A stretch of DNA of 64,000 nt from Tetracladium setigerum (taxonomy: Eukaryota; Ascomycota; Leotiomycetes; Helotiales): positions 4,402,001-4,466,000 of the forward strand of contig PZJY01000001.1 in assembly GCA_031472005.1 (NCBI GenBank). The letters are read 5' to 3'. Positions within the stretch are counted from its first letter, which is position 1; each line of letters begins with the position of its first letter. The notes beneath the pieces were generated by a model that did not search any database, was not told where the DNA came from, and saw nothing but the letters and a program-made list of their open reading frames with translations. Made by a program: the position numbers and the translations under genes. Below, in pieces: positions 22,721 through 35,495 of the stretch.

Positions 22721-24505
22721 ATCGATTGCCTGCCTGCTTCTGCTGCATTGCACGGCAGTTGTCAGAAGAGGATTCTCCAACGTCTTCTAGCCAGGTTTGG
22801 AATAATTAACGTGCAGCGCATGTACAAGTACGTAGGTCGCGTCGCGAGACTACTGCACGCACCAGTGGTCTTTTGTTTTCCTGTCATGCAGCAAGCAGTG
22901 CTCTAGGCCGGAATGGAATGGAAATTGGAAGCACAGCACACTGCAGAGGAAGTCCATAAGTGTGAGAAGATTACCTAGGGGGCGGGGGTATCATTCAAGG
23001 TCTTCTCATAATTATGATTGTTTCCAGCAAACGCGTCGCCAGTAGTAAGTAGTCAGGAGAGGAGAGGGAACGGAACTGCCAGTGAGTGGGATGGAGAATA
23101 ATGATAGGTTGGAAGCTTACAGTAAAGCTCGCGATCCCGATCCATCCCCAGCTGCACCAAACCTTGTCCTGGATGACGGGGACGGGGGAAAGAAGGTTGA
23201 TGAGCACACACCAATAATAGGGTTGGAAGCACCAAGCTAGAGGAAGAGGAAGAGAAACGGCGGCAAGGGAAAGAAAAAGGTTTGTTTGTTGACACCACCA
23301 CCGTGAATCCTTTTTTTCCCTCTAGAGTAAGGTATGTACGGAGTATGTGAGATTTGTCTGTTTTGGGCTTCTGTTGTGAACTTGCTTGTCTTGTATCTCT
23401 TACGCCTTGGCACGAGCACGCGCTTATCGGCGAATGGGGGCAATTCATTCAATTCCTAGAGATAAAAAGCGGCTAGCGTGCCGGATCGGCTATTTTAAGA
23501 CAGAGACCTGGAAGTGGAGCGGAGTGGTGTGGTAGGAAGGGGTGGGTGGGAAGTGGGTGCGGCAGAACGGCAGCCCTGGAAGTCAGGCTCAGGTTCAATC
23601 TTGGCGCAGCCTTGGCATGTCATCAGTTCCATTCAGGACTTCAGGTGTGACTGCGACAGGCAGATTTGACATGTCTATGTCCATGTCCATGTATATGTAT
23701 GTCTTGTGTGTAGGGAAGAAGTGGAGGCAGTAATAAACTTCCCATGCTTATTATTGTTTATTGGGGTCACTAGTGCGCAAGGATAATAAAAATAATAATA
23801 ATAATCCATCATATCTACCTATAGTAAGTAATATTGTAAGTTCGTTAGCGAGTCGGTAGCAAATAATAGTATCCGCCCTTGCGGTCTTCATCTCCTCTCC
23901 CCACAATCTCCAACGGCGCTTTACTGTAGTTCTCAACAATTGAAGCTTCTGTACGGCTTGGTACCTTTTCACACGACACCCACATCCAGTGGTAAAGGAG
24001 GCACGGTACCTTACATTATTACCTATCTCTTATTCCGTTATTCTACTTTCGCTTTCTAAGAATCATCTGCGAGGTTGTTATCTATTCTTGCGGCTGGGTT
24101 GGAAGGAGCAGCATCAGCAGCAGGGCCTTCTTTCGTACCGTAGCACCCACGACGACTGCTGTGCACGTTCCCTGCACACCACCTCCCCCATCTCACCTTT
24201 AGATCCATCCTTTGACCTTTGCCAGCAGTCCACCACCACAAACGAACGACCGCCGCCGAGACGACCACAACGTCAACCTCCACACCTCTCGACCGCCGCT
24301 GCAAACCTCCTCGGAACCTTATTCTTGACCACGTCGATTTCTCAAACATCCCCCAACCCGCGAATCATCCTCCCGAACCACTCAACTCTGCACACGACTT
24401 GACACCACCGTCTCCCAACCCTCGTTCTCGACGGCCGCAAGCTTGAGCAGCACTTGCAGAGGTTCACCCCCCGAGCTGCCTGACAAGGCCTGATGTTCTC
24501 GCAGG
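22721..24505. promoter_or_regulatory. Divergent TERT/Rho-GEF promoter region
   Basis: This 1.8-kb non-coding region lies between two divergent genes. The right part (about 24000-24505) is C-rich and probably the Rho-GEF 5' UTR. An ATG at 24493 opens a 19-codon frame, ending near 24549, that overlaps the main start at 24506 out of frame. No other gene was found. Confidence 0.5.
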
Positions 24506-27500
24506 ATGGAAAGCGGTATCAACCCAGCCGACCAAAACTATTATGCTAGGCGACAGCAACCCTCTCCTCCCCCTCTGCCTCCTCCTCCACCTCTGCCATT
24601 CTCAAATTCCGACCGCATCCAGAACTCCCAGCGAACATACACTCCCGCGCCGCACAACGATACCGATCTGAGGTCGCCGCAGATCCCCCCGAAACTACCT
24701 ATCCTCACTACCCAAAACCTGCACGCTGCGACTGCGAATGGGTTCATTGGCGTCTCGAGCAGTGCCGGAGGAGACCCAGACGAGTTCTACAGAGACTATC
24801 GAGGCGTGCAACAATCTGCCAACGGCTACACAGACGTCGCGTCAAACAGCATGCCACCCACAAGCTCGGATGCAAGGCTGGGCCCCTCCTCAATGAGATT
24901 GAATGGAAATGGCACGACTCCCAAGCATCCGCACATCTCCAACTCCCATACTCCTCTACCTGCTGTCACACGAACCCATCCGAGAACCTCCTATCGTGCC
25001 GCCTCTTCACCTTTGGATGACCGAATGGCTCTCGGCAATGCAAAGTCAACATCAACTCTCAACGGCCACGCTAACGCCCGACAACACCAGCAGCCAAGCG
25101 TGAAGGACTTATTGAAGCGCTTCGATCAGAATAATGAGCAACCTCCAGTTCCAAAGCCGGCTCCCAAGATCGTCACTTCGAGTGGTCCAGGAAATATGCG
25201 GGTGCAGAGTGGATATCAAGCACGGAGCACATCACACACCCACGTTGGATCGTCAGCAAGAGATAGCAGCGGACCAGGAAGAGTGAGAAGTCCACCAAAT
25301 ACTAGAACCACCCAAAGAACTCGATTTGCAGCTGAAGACCAGCACTCGAATAACACACTTTCTAGCGTGGCTCGCGCCCCGCGACCTCGACAACTTGCTC
25401 CTGGCTCTAACTCACAAGCTTCCAAATCGATGACCAATCTGTCGCCAACCGCACCATCACATCCCATCCCACGGCCTCCCACCAATAGTCTATTTGGCGA
25501 AGTGATCGCTGGGCAAGAAGAATTCGAGATTGGTCACGGAATTCCTCGTTCTGTAGGCAGGCGTACTTCTGACTCCCATCTCAATCCTGTGTCCTGGATC
25601 CAAGATCGGGCGAGACTAGATGATGACTTTGAAGTGCCATCTCCGACGACGGCTTGGTATCGGGGTGCTGCGACGCTGGACGATGCTGCGAAAAAGGTCA
25701 CTCCACGTTCCTCGCTGGGCCACAATCGAAATCACAGTGATATGCCAGATAACAAGGTCAATACCATGAACGGTGTCAATCCTACTTTCAGCACTACCGC
25801 CGCAACACCAATTAGTCCCCATGAGCACTCTTCCTCTTCACGTATACCCGTTTCAAAACGATTTAGCGGCTCTTCCGAATCAAGTGCTGCGTCAACTCGT
25901 GTTAATTCTCGCGCTGCTTCTCCGTCTGGACGAGGGTCAAGTTTGAGGCTGCATAACGCAGAAATGAGATCTCTGAGTCCCGCAAGACGAGCCACGACCC
26001 CAACAAATCGTTCGAAAACTCCTACTCGTTCCCGTGGTTCCAGACCTACGGAAGTATCAACGAATAATAATGCAAGTTTGCGAGCATATATCTCGGCTCC
26101 TCTACCAAAATTGTCTCCACCCCTCCGAAGCTCGCGGCCTCGACAACCCGTTTCCACGGCTTCAACGGCCAGTTCAAGACCAAAGGCCACCGAGCGCTCA
26201 GGCTCACCCCAACAGATTCGAACGGGTATGAAGATTACTCGAACTTCAACTGATCGCGCGAAGGCAAAAGACCCAGTGGACAGAGTGATTGACCAGGGAC
26301 CGGTCGATTTCGAGGCGCATAGGGCGAAAATCAAGAGGGCGTATACCAAGTCTATTCATGAGAGCGAGCAAAAAGAGATTCGGATGGAGAACATGAAACG
26401 CCTTCACGAAAGACAAATTCGAAATTCGCTTGCTGCTGCACAGGCCTCGGCATCTGCTTCCACACCACCCTCAAGCATCGCAGCATCACCTCCTGCGCCT
26501 CTCCATATCAATACTTCTTTCAGCCCGTTGCAGCAAATCTCCAACGTGCCACCCATCTCACAAAGCCAAGACTCTCCAACACTTGGTGATATACCGGGAA
26601 CGTTTGTTCAGGATGACGAAGTTCCACAATCAGCGATTTCCAACGCCACCGAGATCGAAAATGAGCCTCAAACTGAAGCCCCACGATTGAGTCGCATGCT
26701 TTCAAGTCAGAGTATTGCACCCATCATGACTTCTAATCAAGTCTTCTTCTCAGACGATCAGTTCAGTCCGGAGCAGGCAATGCATGGTATGTCACACAAT
26801 GACGAGATACAAATCATGCTAGATGCAACGCCTGTAGATGCACCACATGAGCTCACGCCAACCAAGGCTGGGTTTTCCCGAGAGCACGATTCCTCAATAC
26901 CCGGTGGCTTTACTGAGGACCAGGATCTTGCCGAATATCGAAGGCAACATTCTCCCAGGAAAGGATTAACAGCAAACCAGAGTGATATTTCGCCTACTCA
27001 CCCCATCCCTGTACAATATGCGGAATCAGGGGATATTTCATCGATTCCAATTGAACTTCCTGTTCATTTTGACATGACAGTTGTGGGCGAGTCTCCCGTC
27101 GTTCCAGGCATCCTCTACCCGGAAGAGACGGTCTCGCCAACTACCGTGGACCCAGCCGAGGGAACAAGGTTTGGGCTACAATCGCTTCGCACCGCTCTCG
27201 CCCCTTCGATGTTGATGGAAGATGGGCAACATAACCTGATGACTCCAGTCACAGACTTCGATTATGAGAGTTCTGATGGGATCGAAGGCATGCACGGAAG
27301 TGAGCATGACCAGGAAGTTTTCCATTCAGGGAGGGAGTTGAAAGCACCGGACGCAAATCGGCAGTCCAGTCGACTCTCTAGCTGGACGGACTTTTCCGTG
27401 TCTACGACTGATGAGTATTCGGGACAAGAAGATTATTCTGCTGCTGCTCCATTCTCAACCTCACCAGATGCTGACCAGGAGCGAAAGCCAACACCGCCAC

Positions 27501-30424
27501 CCAAGGAAACCTCACTCGCAGTATCTCCAATCGTTCCACCCAAACCCGAGGGATACAGTCCTGTGCCATCTCCCAGATTTCAAGCAAGCCATTCCAGTCG
27601 AGCAACTGCAAGCTATGACCAGTATTCGCCCTTGACAACTGGCAATGGCTTCGATTTGGGATACAAGGAAGAAGCACCAAGTATTGTCAGTGTCACCCCT
27701 CTCTGGCCCGAGTATACACCACCCCCACCCCTGGCGACGCAGCTCGGCGACATATCCCCAGCCCCTACTCGGTCGCCACCTCCTCCAAACTTCTACCAGA
27801 AGCGACCGACTTCAAGTCTGTACCAAGGTTCGTTGAACGATGGAACTCGAACTACAACTTCAAGGCGGACGAGTGAGGATGCATACTCTTCCAGACTTAC
27901 TGGATCTGGGCACAGATCGAGTACTCATGGATCTATAGAAGAGCCTACGACATCTCAAACCTCGACTAATGGTGTTGCCGACCCTCAGACAATTCACCTG
28001 CCCGTGGAGGCGGTTGATGCTAAGGATGCTGTCGAAGAAACGGAAGCAACCAAGAAAGAGAGGAAACGTCTTTTCAAACGCCGGATGATCATAAAGGAGT
28101 TGATTGATACCGAGGGAATCTATCTCAAGGATATGAATGTCGTCGAGGAGATTTACAAGGGGACGGCAGAAGCCTGCCCAAAACTCGACAGCAATGACAT
28201 TAACATTATTTTCAGGAACACCTGCAAAATTGTTGCTTTCTCAACAAAATTCTTGGAGGAGCTAAAATCTGCTGGAGCTAGTGTATACTCGCCCAGATCA
28301 AAGGGCAGAACTGGCAAGACCTGGACTACGACCACGGATGGCACCGAAGATCGACTGTCTATGGCAACTACTCTCATCGAAGATACTGATGAACAGAAGG
28401 ACAGAAAGACGTTCATTGGCGCTAATTTTGGGAAACATCTCAAGGAGATGCAAGAGATCTATACCGATTACTTAAAGAACAGTGAGGCTTCCAGCGCCCG
28501 CCTTCATGCCCTGCAGACGGACAGTGCCGTGAAGGTTTGGCTAGGAGAGTGCAACCTTGTTGCCAAAGACTTGACCCAAGCCTGGGACATTGATGCTCTT
28601 CTTGTCAAGCCAGTTCAACGAATTACCCGGTATCAGCTCTTCTTGAACGAACTCTCCCAATGCACCCCCGATGACCATCCTGATCATCAAGCCCTCCAGG
28701 CTACAAGCCGTGAGCTTGCCAGTCTGCTAAAGCATATCGACGACTTAAAGCGACGAATTGCGGTGGTGGGCAAGATTGTAGGACGGAAGCGAAAGGAATC
28801 GGATGTGAGGACAGGCATTGCCAAAGCCTTCGGTCGTCGAGCCGAAAAGCTTCAAGCAGCGGGCTCTAATCGCCCTCCGGATGATGAGGAGTATGTCAGG
28901 TTGCACGATAAGTTTGGTGATGATTACTTGCGATTGCAAGTGGTGATGCGCGACGTCGAGTTTTACACTCGCCAATGCGCAACATATGTGAGCGACTTCT
29001 TGCGCTATCTTTCCGCGATGGAACTTGTCATGCGAATGAGCGCAAGTCCATATCCGGAATTGGAAAGCAAGTGGGCTCGTTTCAATATGTCTATGAGAGA
29101 CATGGGAACTGTTGCACTGGAAGAACATGTAAGAAACTCATCTTTCTCCTCGAAAATACAGACTAACGATTCAGATTGCGGCTGTGCGAACCAAGGTCAT
29201 TGAACCATTTGAAGCGGTCATCAAGGCATACAGCGCTCCATCACAGGCCATAAAGAAGCGCGCAAAGAGACGGCTCGACTATGAGAAATCTTTGACCACC
29301 AAGGTCAAGGATGTGAAACTCATCGAGCTCGTTGATCAGTACGAGGCGCTGAATGAGACGTTGAAACTTGAGCTCCCAAGGTTATCTGTACTAACAGAGA
29401 CCATTGGCAACATTTCCCTGGTCCAGTTTGTCAAGATTCAAGTGCAATGGTACCAGATTTGGCAGGAGAAAGTCAAGGTTGTACTGGAGGAAAGCCAGAT
29501 TCCCAAAGACATCGAAGGCATTGTTGACATGTTTTCACGTGACTACAAGTTCGTCGAAGCACGAGCGCAAGAGCTAGGAATTGTGAATGGAAACTTTGAC
29601 GGCACAGTCAGTCGAGTCTCCCAGTCAACTCAGGATGACGATACATCATTCCGAACCAGGAATCGGCCTTCCAATCTCTCAACACGGCCCCGAGGACAGT
29701 CGATTACCAGCGACAGATCCCCAAGTCTTCCAACGCCTGATTTTGCAAAGTCAAACAATGGACAGTTCACATTCTCGCCAATGGTGGCTACTGCGCCTGG
29801 TCTTCCACCCCTCGGTTATGCAGGTCCGTCACCATCATACTCACAGGGGCATTCGAGAATTGGTTCTGGATCACCAGCAACACCGGATCCAACCACACAG
29901 TCCCGGCCCTTTTCAAACAATGCCAGACCGGAAACAAGTCGTAGCCACACCTCCGATACTGTGGCCCACGACCCAGTGCAGAGTATACCCCTATGTCCAG
30001 GCGTGAATCCAGCTACTCAGCGAGCCGTCATGTTGATGGACCACCTTCTTCCACTCGCCCTTACTCGGGTCTTTTCACTTCTGCGCTGCCCGATGGCCCA
30101 GAGGACAGCCGGCGCTCGTCCAGAGGATCATCTCATGACCGCACTGCTGGTGGCAGCAGACTTAATGTTCTTTATTTGGCAGCTAGTCTGTTCGAATTTA
30201 ACATCAGCGCAACCAAGTCGGAAGCCGGATACCCTTACCTGACATACTCGGCTGGAGAGGTTTGTTATGCCCAATAAACGTTTTTAAACAGCCGCTAACT
30301 TATCTAGATTTTTGACGTCATTGGAGAGAAGGGTGAGCTATGGCTTGCCAAAAACCAAGATGATCCAAGCGATCTCGTTGGTTGGATATGGAGTAAACAT
30401 TTCGCGCGTCTGGCTACCGACTAA
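24506..30424 (+). CDS. Rho guanine-nucleotide exchange factor with DH, BAR and SH3-like domains
   Basis: Three exons, 24506-29128, 29175-30259 and 30308-30424, give about 1941 residues after one frame correction. The first roughly 1150 residues are Ser/Pro/Thr-rich and disordered, opening with a polyproline stretch. A Dbl-homology exchange domain follows (about 1185-1400; RRMIIKELIDTEGIYLKDM, then VKPVQRITRYQLFLNEL). Next is a helical BAR-type region (about 1530-1680; YEKSLTTKVKDVKLIELVDQ). The C-terminus is SH3-like (about 1880-1940; NVLYLAASLFEF, then GWIWSKHFARL). This DH-BAR-SH3 order resembles animal Tuba/DNMBP and fungal Cdc42 GEFs acting at membranes in polarised growth. Before the SH3 part the frame changes: one extra C at 29972-29974 restores it, though an unseen small intron in this low-complexity stretch cannot be ruled out. 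The target GTPase is not known. Confidence 0.88.
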
Positions 30425-31891
30425 TTCTCCCACCACTTCACCTGCCTCATCTTGTATTATGAAAGTTTTCTCTTTTTTTCCGAAGAAAAGCAACAAAAAC
30501 CAACGGAGTTATGATATGATAAAGCGACCATGAGAATGGGTTATTGGCCACAAGATACAAAGGGAACAGAAACTAGGCGTTTTTTAATGGTTCATGTATT
30601 GTCGGAAAGCGGATTTCCCCAGCTTTGGGGTGGAATCAAAAAGAACGAAACCATCTCCACCACTGGAGGATCTTTTTTTTCTCTCATTTGTCTTTTTTGT
30701 CTCCTTGTGACGGGCATCGTTACTTAGGTACAAAGCTGGGTTGTATTCTAGCGAGCGTTTGCCCATGGAGTGTGGGGCTCTAACTTGTTGTGCTCATTTT
30801 CTTCTTCTACTTTTTTTCGTATACGGACCTAACGAGCGAGGGACTGAAGAAATGAGAAGAGGAAACCATCTGTATTTAGAACGAGAGGAGATGAAATTTG
30901 TTCCCGTCTTCCCCTCGAGCACACACAAAAACACTAGAGGCATTTCAATTCTTCTTTTTTTTTTTTCCTTCTTTGATTTGGTTTGGCCTGGCTGGTCTGG
31001 TCTGGTCGGGGTATCAGTCGGGAAATACTAGGTTGATGGATAAACGGATGGATGGTTGATGAAGTTCCGTCGTTCGAGGTTCAAAGAAGCATTGTGGTCC
31101 TGGCGTGCTAAGATGGGGCTGGGAATGGGATTGAATTCGTTTTTTTCTTCCTCGAGTCATTTTAATGGGAAGGGGAATGGAGTGAAATGGAGTGAAATGG
31201 AGTGAAATGGGATGGGATGGGACGGCGTGGAATGGAATGGGTGCGTAAACGGACGAAATGGAAATACGTGATAGATGGATGGATGGATGGGTGGTGGGAG
31301 GGATGAAAAGATGTGTTTAAGATACCAATTGGAACCTTTTTTTTTATTTAATTTTTCATCCTTTCTTCCTTTCTGTGTATGTGGTAGTGTATGTGTGAGA
31401 GAGAGTCAGAGCCATGGATGAATTGAGGTATTGGAGTCAATGGAATAGAGGCAGAGACAGACAGATAACCAGGAAGTACGTAATTGACAATGATGATGAA
31501 AAAGAAGAGGTGTTTGACATCTGCCTTTTATACTCTTGTGATTTGTTTTGGTGGGATTCTTTTAGTTTAGCCAAGGTAGCAGACGTTTCTTCTATATGTT
31601 AAAGCCTCAAGGTAATTTTTGGATAGTGTGGAATTGAGAAGGAGATGGGAAGGGGGGATGGGGATAGTTGTGGTTTGTTATTTTCCCTTTGTTGACTTCG
31701 CTTATTTTGAACAAGCGAGTAACAACGCTACCTAGCCATCAACCACATAACTCCAATAAAAGATCCAAAGTTTACATTGGCTGAAGAAAAGCCACAAAAT
31801 ATTCATCGAGGTACTCTGGTCCTTTGTATTTCCAATATACATGATATCTATTCCTGGGTTTAAATATCTAACCTCTGAACAAACATATGAT
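30425..31891. other. Convergent intergenic region (Rho-GEF/PEX10 3' ends)
   Basis: About 1.5 kb of low-complexity sequence with T-runs and (A)ATGG-rich repeats. It likely holds the 3' UTRs of the two convergent genes. No gene was found. Confidence 0.5.
31181..31210 (+). repeat. Short tandem repeat, 10-bp unit x3
   Basis: Three perfect copies of AGTGAAATGG stand in tandem, followed by degenerate (G/A)ATGG units to about 31240. This is a simple intergenic repeat. Confidence 0.9.
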
Positions 31892-33030
31892 TCACGCTCT
31901 CAACGGCAAAATATGCTGCGGCAAGACATCCCTCCTACAAAGCGGACATTCCGGCTTCTCCCTCACCCAATCGCCAATACACTCCCAGCAAAACACATGC
32001 CCACACGTAACGGCACTCGGATCCTTCATCTCTTCCAGACAAAGCGTACATTTCCTATTCTGCTCTTTGATCCATCCCATCACTTGCTCACTCTCGCCGA
32101 GGTTGTAGCGTGGTTTGTTGGAGGTCGGGGTGTGTGTTATTTTCCCTATTGTGAATGCGGAGGTTGGCGTCTGTGATGGGATGGACGATGGTTCGAAGAG
32201 GAGTTCGTTGTTGGATGCGTAGGTGGTGGGGTCGAGAGAGACCTCTACGCCGTGAGATAGGACGGCAGAACCGCCCTGCATTGCTTCGGTATTGGCAATC
32301 ACTGGAGCTGAGTTGAGGGTGGAATTGAGGTGTAGCCATGCTTGCACGCTCATTTGTAGGACGAGCAAAACGCCGAGGACTTCATATCCAACTCTTGCTT
32401 CGCTGGGGGCGATTTTCTTGGTGAATATGTAGCGAAGGCCCCATATTCGCTTGGAGAGTTGGTAGTATGCTCCGGTGAAGTAGAAGACGGTCAATGTGAG
32501 GGCGTGCAGTGGTGAGGGCGAGGTGATGGTTGCGAGGTGTTGTAAAAGGTAGGATTGGAGTTTGTATGATGTTGATGACGCTTGTGCTCCTTTCTGCTGC
32601 TTCTCTAACTTGCTGATGTTGCGTTCGAGTTTGGCGCGTATGCGGGAGCGGAAATGGGGAGGAATTTGTTGATTGAGTATGGAAGTAGGATGGATGTGAG
32701 TATGTAGCCGGATCTTCGACCGATGGTGGGGAGTTTGAGGGTATCATCTTCGATTTGGATCACATCGCAGTATTCTTCGCCCAAGGTGCGGTTACCGATA
32801 AATGTGGTGAGGGAGAGGTAGAGAAGTTCGGAAAAGGTACGCGCTTCGGAGGTGTAGGTGTGGAGGAAGCGTGCGCCGTAGAGTTTGCGGAGGAGCGTGG
32901 AGAGGTGGTTGAGGAGGACTCCTTCGAAGTAGGCGTCTTTTTGGTGCGAGCGGATGATATCAGGTGCAGCAGCGAAGGGATAGTGGTAGGACGGCGAGGG
33001 AGAGTCGGCGTCGGAGACTAGATCGCCCAT
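31892..33030 (-). CDS. PEX10: Peroxisome biogenesis RING-finger E3 ligase Pex10; frame broken at one C run
   Basis: The gene appears intronless. From the ATG at 33030 it begins MGDLVSDADSPSPSYHYPFA and runs through the Pex2/Pex12-type membrane region (LRKLYGARFLHTY, then YCDVIQIEDDTLKLPTIGRR). It ends in a C3HC4 RING finger: CTLCLEEM, TCGHVFCWECI and CPLCRRD. Pex10 is a peroxisomal membrane ubiquitin ligase that, with Pex2 and Pex12, ubiquitinates the import receptor Pex5 for recycling. The first frame stops shortly after INKFLP, while the second half is open in another frame. Adding one C to the four-base run at 32656-32659 (plus-strand G) gives a continuous protein of 379 residues. Because Pex10 is normally single-copy and needed for peroxisome import, a sequencing error is more likely than a null allele. 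It is divergent from the EXS gene over 414 bp. Confidence 0.92.
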
Positions 33031-33444
33031 TGTGTGAAAATGAAGTTATTCCCAGATCCGATAGAAGGGATTAATGGGAGCGTGAACAGAATTCGGAGAG
33101 ATGGGGATGGATGGGATAGATGTTACAGTACTTGTCCCGTACACACCTCGGCACATGTTGATGGTTGATTGTTGATTGCCAAGAGTGCCAGCACCAGCCA
33201 GGTGCCCCAACATCCAAATCAACTGTGGCTGGTGCATCTCTAAAATTGTCTCCCTACAGTACGGGTTCATACGTAACCCTTTCTCTCTCCCTCCCATCTC
33301 ACACGACCAAGTATATCTTCATTATCCACGCACCTCCCTCCCCATCGTATCCCTCACTCCAATCAGCATTCCTTGGAGCCAGAGGCTACTCGATGCGGAA
33401 CACCACTCCTCCTCCCTCTCTTTTCTGCGATCTGTCGACGTGCA
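33031..33444. promoter_or_regulatory. Divergent PEX10/EXS promoter
   Basis: A 414-bp non-coding gap lies between divergent start codons. It must carry both promoters and 5' UTRs. No specific site was identified. Confidence 0.55.
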
Positions 33445-34818
33445 ATGGACGGTGATCCAGCTGTAGCTCCTGAACTCGACTCCTTGAGTTTGACTCTACC
33501 GTTGCCCTACAGAATTGCCATAATTATTGTGCTTGGTACGTACTGGTTCTTGTCTCTGCGGAGATATTTACCTACTCGAATGCTGGCTAACCGCTCGTCA
33601 ATAGGAGTATGGGCCTGGGGCGCAAACCTTCATTACCTCTCGCTCTTTAAGATAGTATGTTTGACTTACTATCTCTTGTTTCGCACTCACTTACAACGAT
33701 CATAGGATGTTCCATCTCTTCTTCAGTACCCTCCACGAGCCTCTCCGCGAACTGAGGCTCCCCATCACTTAACCACTTACCGACTCGCCCTTCTCCTCAC
33801 CCTCCCCCTTACTTTATCCCTCCTCGTTTTCTGGACACTTTCACACAGATCGCCCGACCTAGTCATCTTCTACGACTTCCTCCCCATCGCATACCTTTGT
33901 CTACTCCTCGCTCTCTTCCTTCTCCCCCTTCGCCGCTTCTCCTTCTCCGGTCGTTCACGATTCCTCTCTACACTGCGACGAGTCTCGATTGGTGGAATAG
34001 CACAAGCAGGAGAGGGAAAGTTTGGAGACATTTTGCTGGCTGATGTCCTCACCAGTTATGCCAAAATTATAGCAGATTTGTTTGTTGCTTTGTGCATGTT
34101 CTTTCAGAGCGATGGATCGGCGACTAAGAGACCAGACAGAGGTTGTGGAGGACAATTCATCGTTCCGATCATCATCGCCATTCCCTCGTTGATACGCTTC
34201 CGTCAGTGCATAACAGAGTACCTGAGAGTGAAGGCGCACAATGAGAAACATGGTATAGGAGCTCAGGGATGGGGCGGACAACATCTTGCCAACGCGTTGA
34301 AGTACTTCAGCGCATTTCCAGTGATTGTCCTCTCGGCTCTCCAGCGAAACCTAACTTCGACCCACGAGACTGGTGGTGCTACCGCGACAGCCATCTACCG
34401 AGCATGGGTGGCAGCTGTGTTCATAAACTCCTTCTACAGTTTCTACTGGGATGTTGCGAAGGACTGGGATCTGTCACTCTTCTCAGCCTCCCGCAACTCG
34501 CACATGCACGCGTATGGTCTTCGCGCTCGCCTGTATTTTCCTTCGAAAGAATTGTACTACTTTGCAATCGTCATCGACCTGTTACTCCGGTGCACCTGGA
34601 GTCTGAAGCTGTCACCCCATCTCGACCACTTTGCGGATTTCGAGAGCGGGATCTTCCTCATGGAATTCCTCGAGGTGGGAAGGAGATGGATGTGGATCTT
34701 CTTCCGGGTTGAGACGGAGTGGGTGAGGAATACCAGTGACAGAGGCCTTGGAGGGCCGGGAGTGGATGATATATTGCTGGGAGACTATTCCAGCGGAAAG
34801 GACGATGATGATGATTGA
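33445..34818 (+). CDS. ERD1: EXS-domain membrane protein, Erd1-like
   Basis: Three exons, 33445-33535, 33605-33654 and 33706-34818, give 417 residues. The protein has several hydrophobic segments, for example PYRIAIIIVLG, LALLLTLPLTLSLLVFW and VIFYDFLPIAYLCLLLALFL. Its C-terminal half is the EXS domain seen in Erd1, Syg1 and XPR1 proteins, with the hallmark stretch FINSFYSFYWDVAKDWDLSL and later LRARLYFPSKELYYFAIVID. No SPX domain precedes it, and the length matches Erd1 rather than XPR1. In yeast, Erd1 is a Golgi membrane protein needed for retention of ER and Golgi residents and for luminal phosphate recycling. The same role is inferred here. The C-terminus ends in an acidic Asp run. Confidence 0.88.
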
Positions 34819-35495
34819 GTGTCATGTGTAACGATTTATGTGTATACTTGTGCCCGCCCCCAAGAAGGACTCTGGGACTCGGTTCGGCTAGATGGATTTC
34901 GGAAGAATAGATTAATAGCATTTTCGGCATGCCTTGTTGGGTGTCAATGTAATAGTGCGATGTACAGTACAACAACCACAATATGTACCTTAGACATTTC
35001 TTTTATATGAATATATGTATATCTGTATATGCATATCTACCTAACTACTATATCGATCTATAATGGCCTCATTTTAAGATCGCCAGCGCATGGCCTGTGA
35101 CTGGGCAGCCAGATCTAATTTGCATGATGTAACTCTATTGGCCTTTTTTGACAGCTGAACGTTGCGCTGCCTTACTGTCCCCTACCCGTTCCCCGTCCCC
35201 GTCCCTCCCTTTCCTCCACCCCTGCAGGATGAGGGGGTTGGAGGGTTCATCCATTATTTCACAGCTCTTGGTTGGCTGTCGCAGGCTAATAATCTTCGAT
35301 ACCGACCTAACCCCAAGCCCAAGACCCCCGACCTCGAGCCTCGACCCTTCAACAACACCCCCAGCTTCATTCATCATATCATCACCACATCTCCCCCGCG
35401 CATAACCTGTTCGAGTCTGCAGAGACGAACATATAAACTTGTTGCTTCTGGCACGAGCCTTTCCTCCCAAGAAAAATAGCAGGCTGGCCGGCACG
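34819..35495. other. Intergenic region upstream of velB
   Basis: This 0.68-kb region contains the EXS 3' UTR and the velB promoter and C-rich 5' UTR. No gene was seen. Confidence 0.5.
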
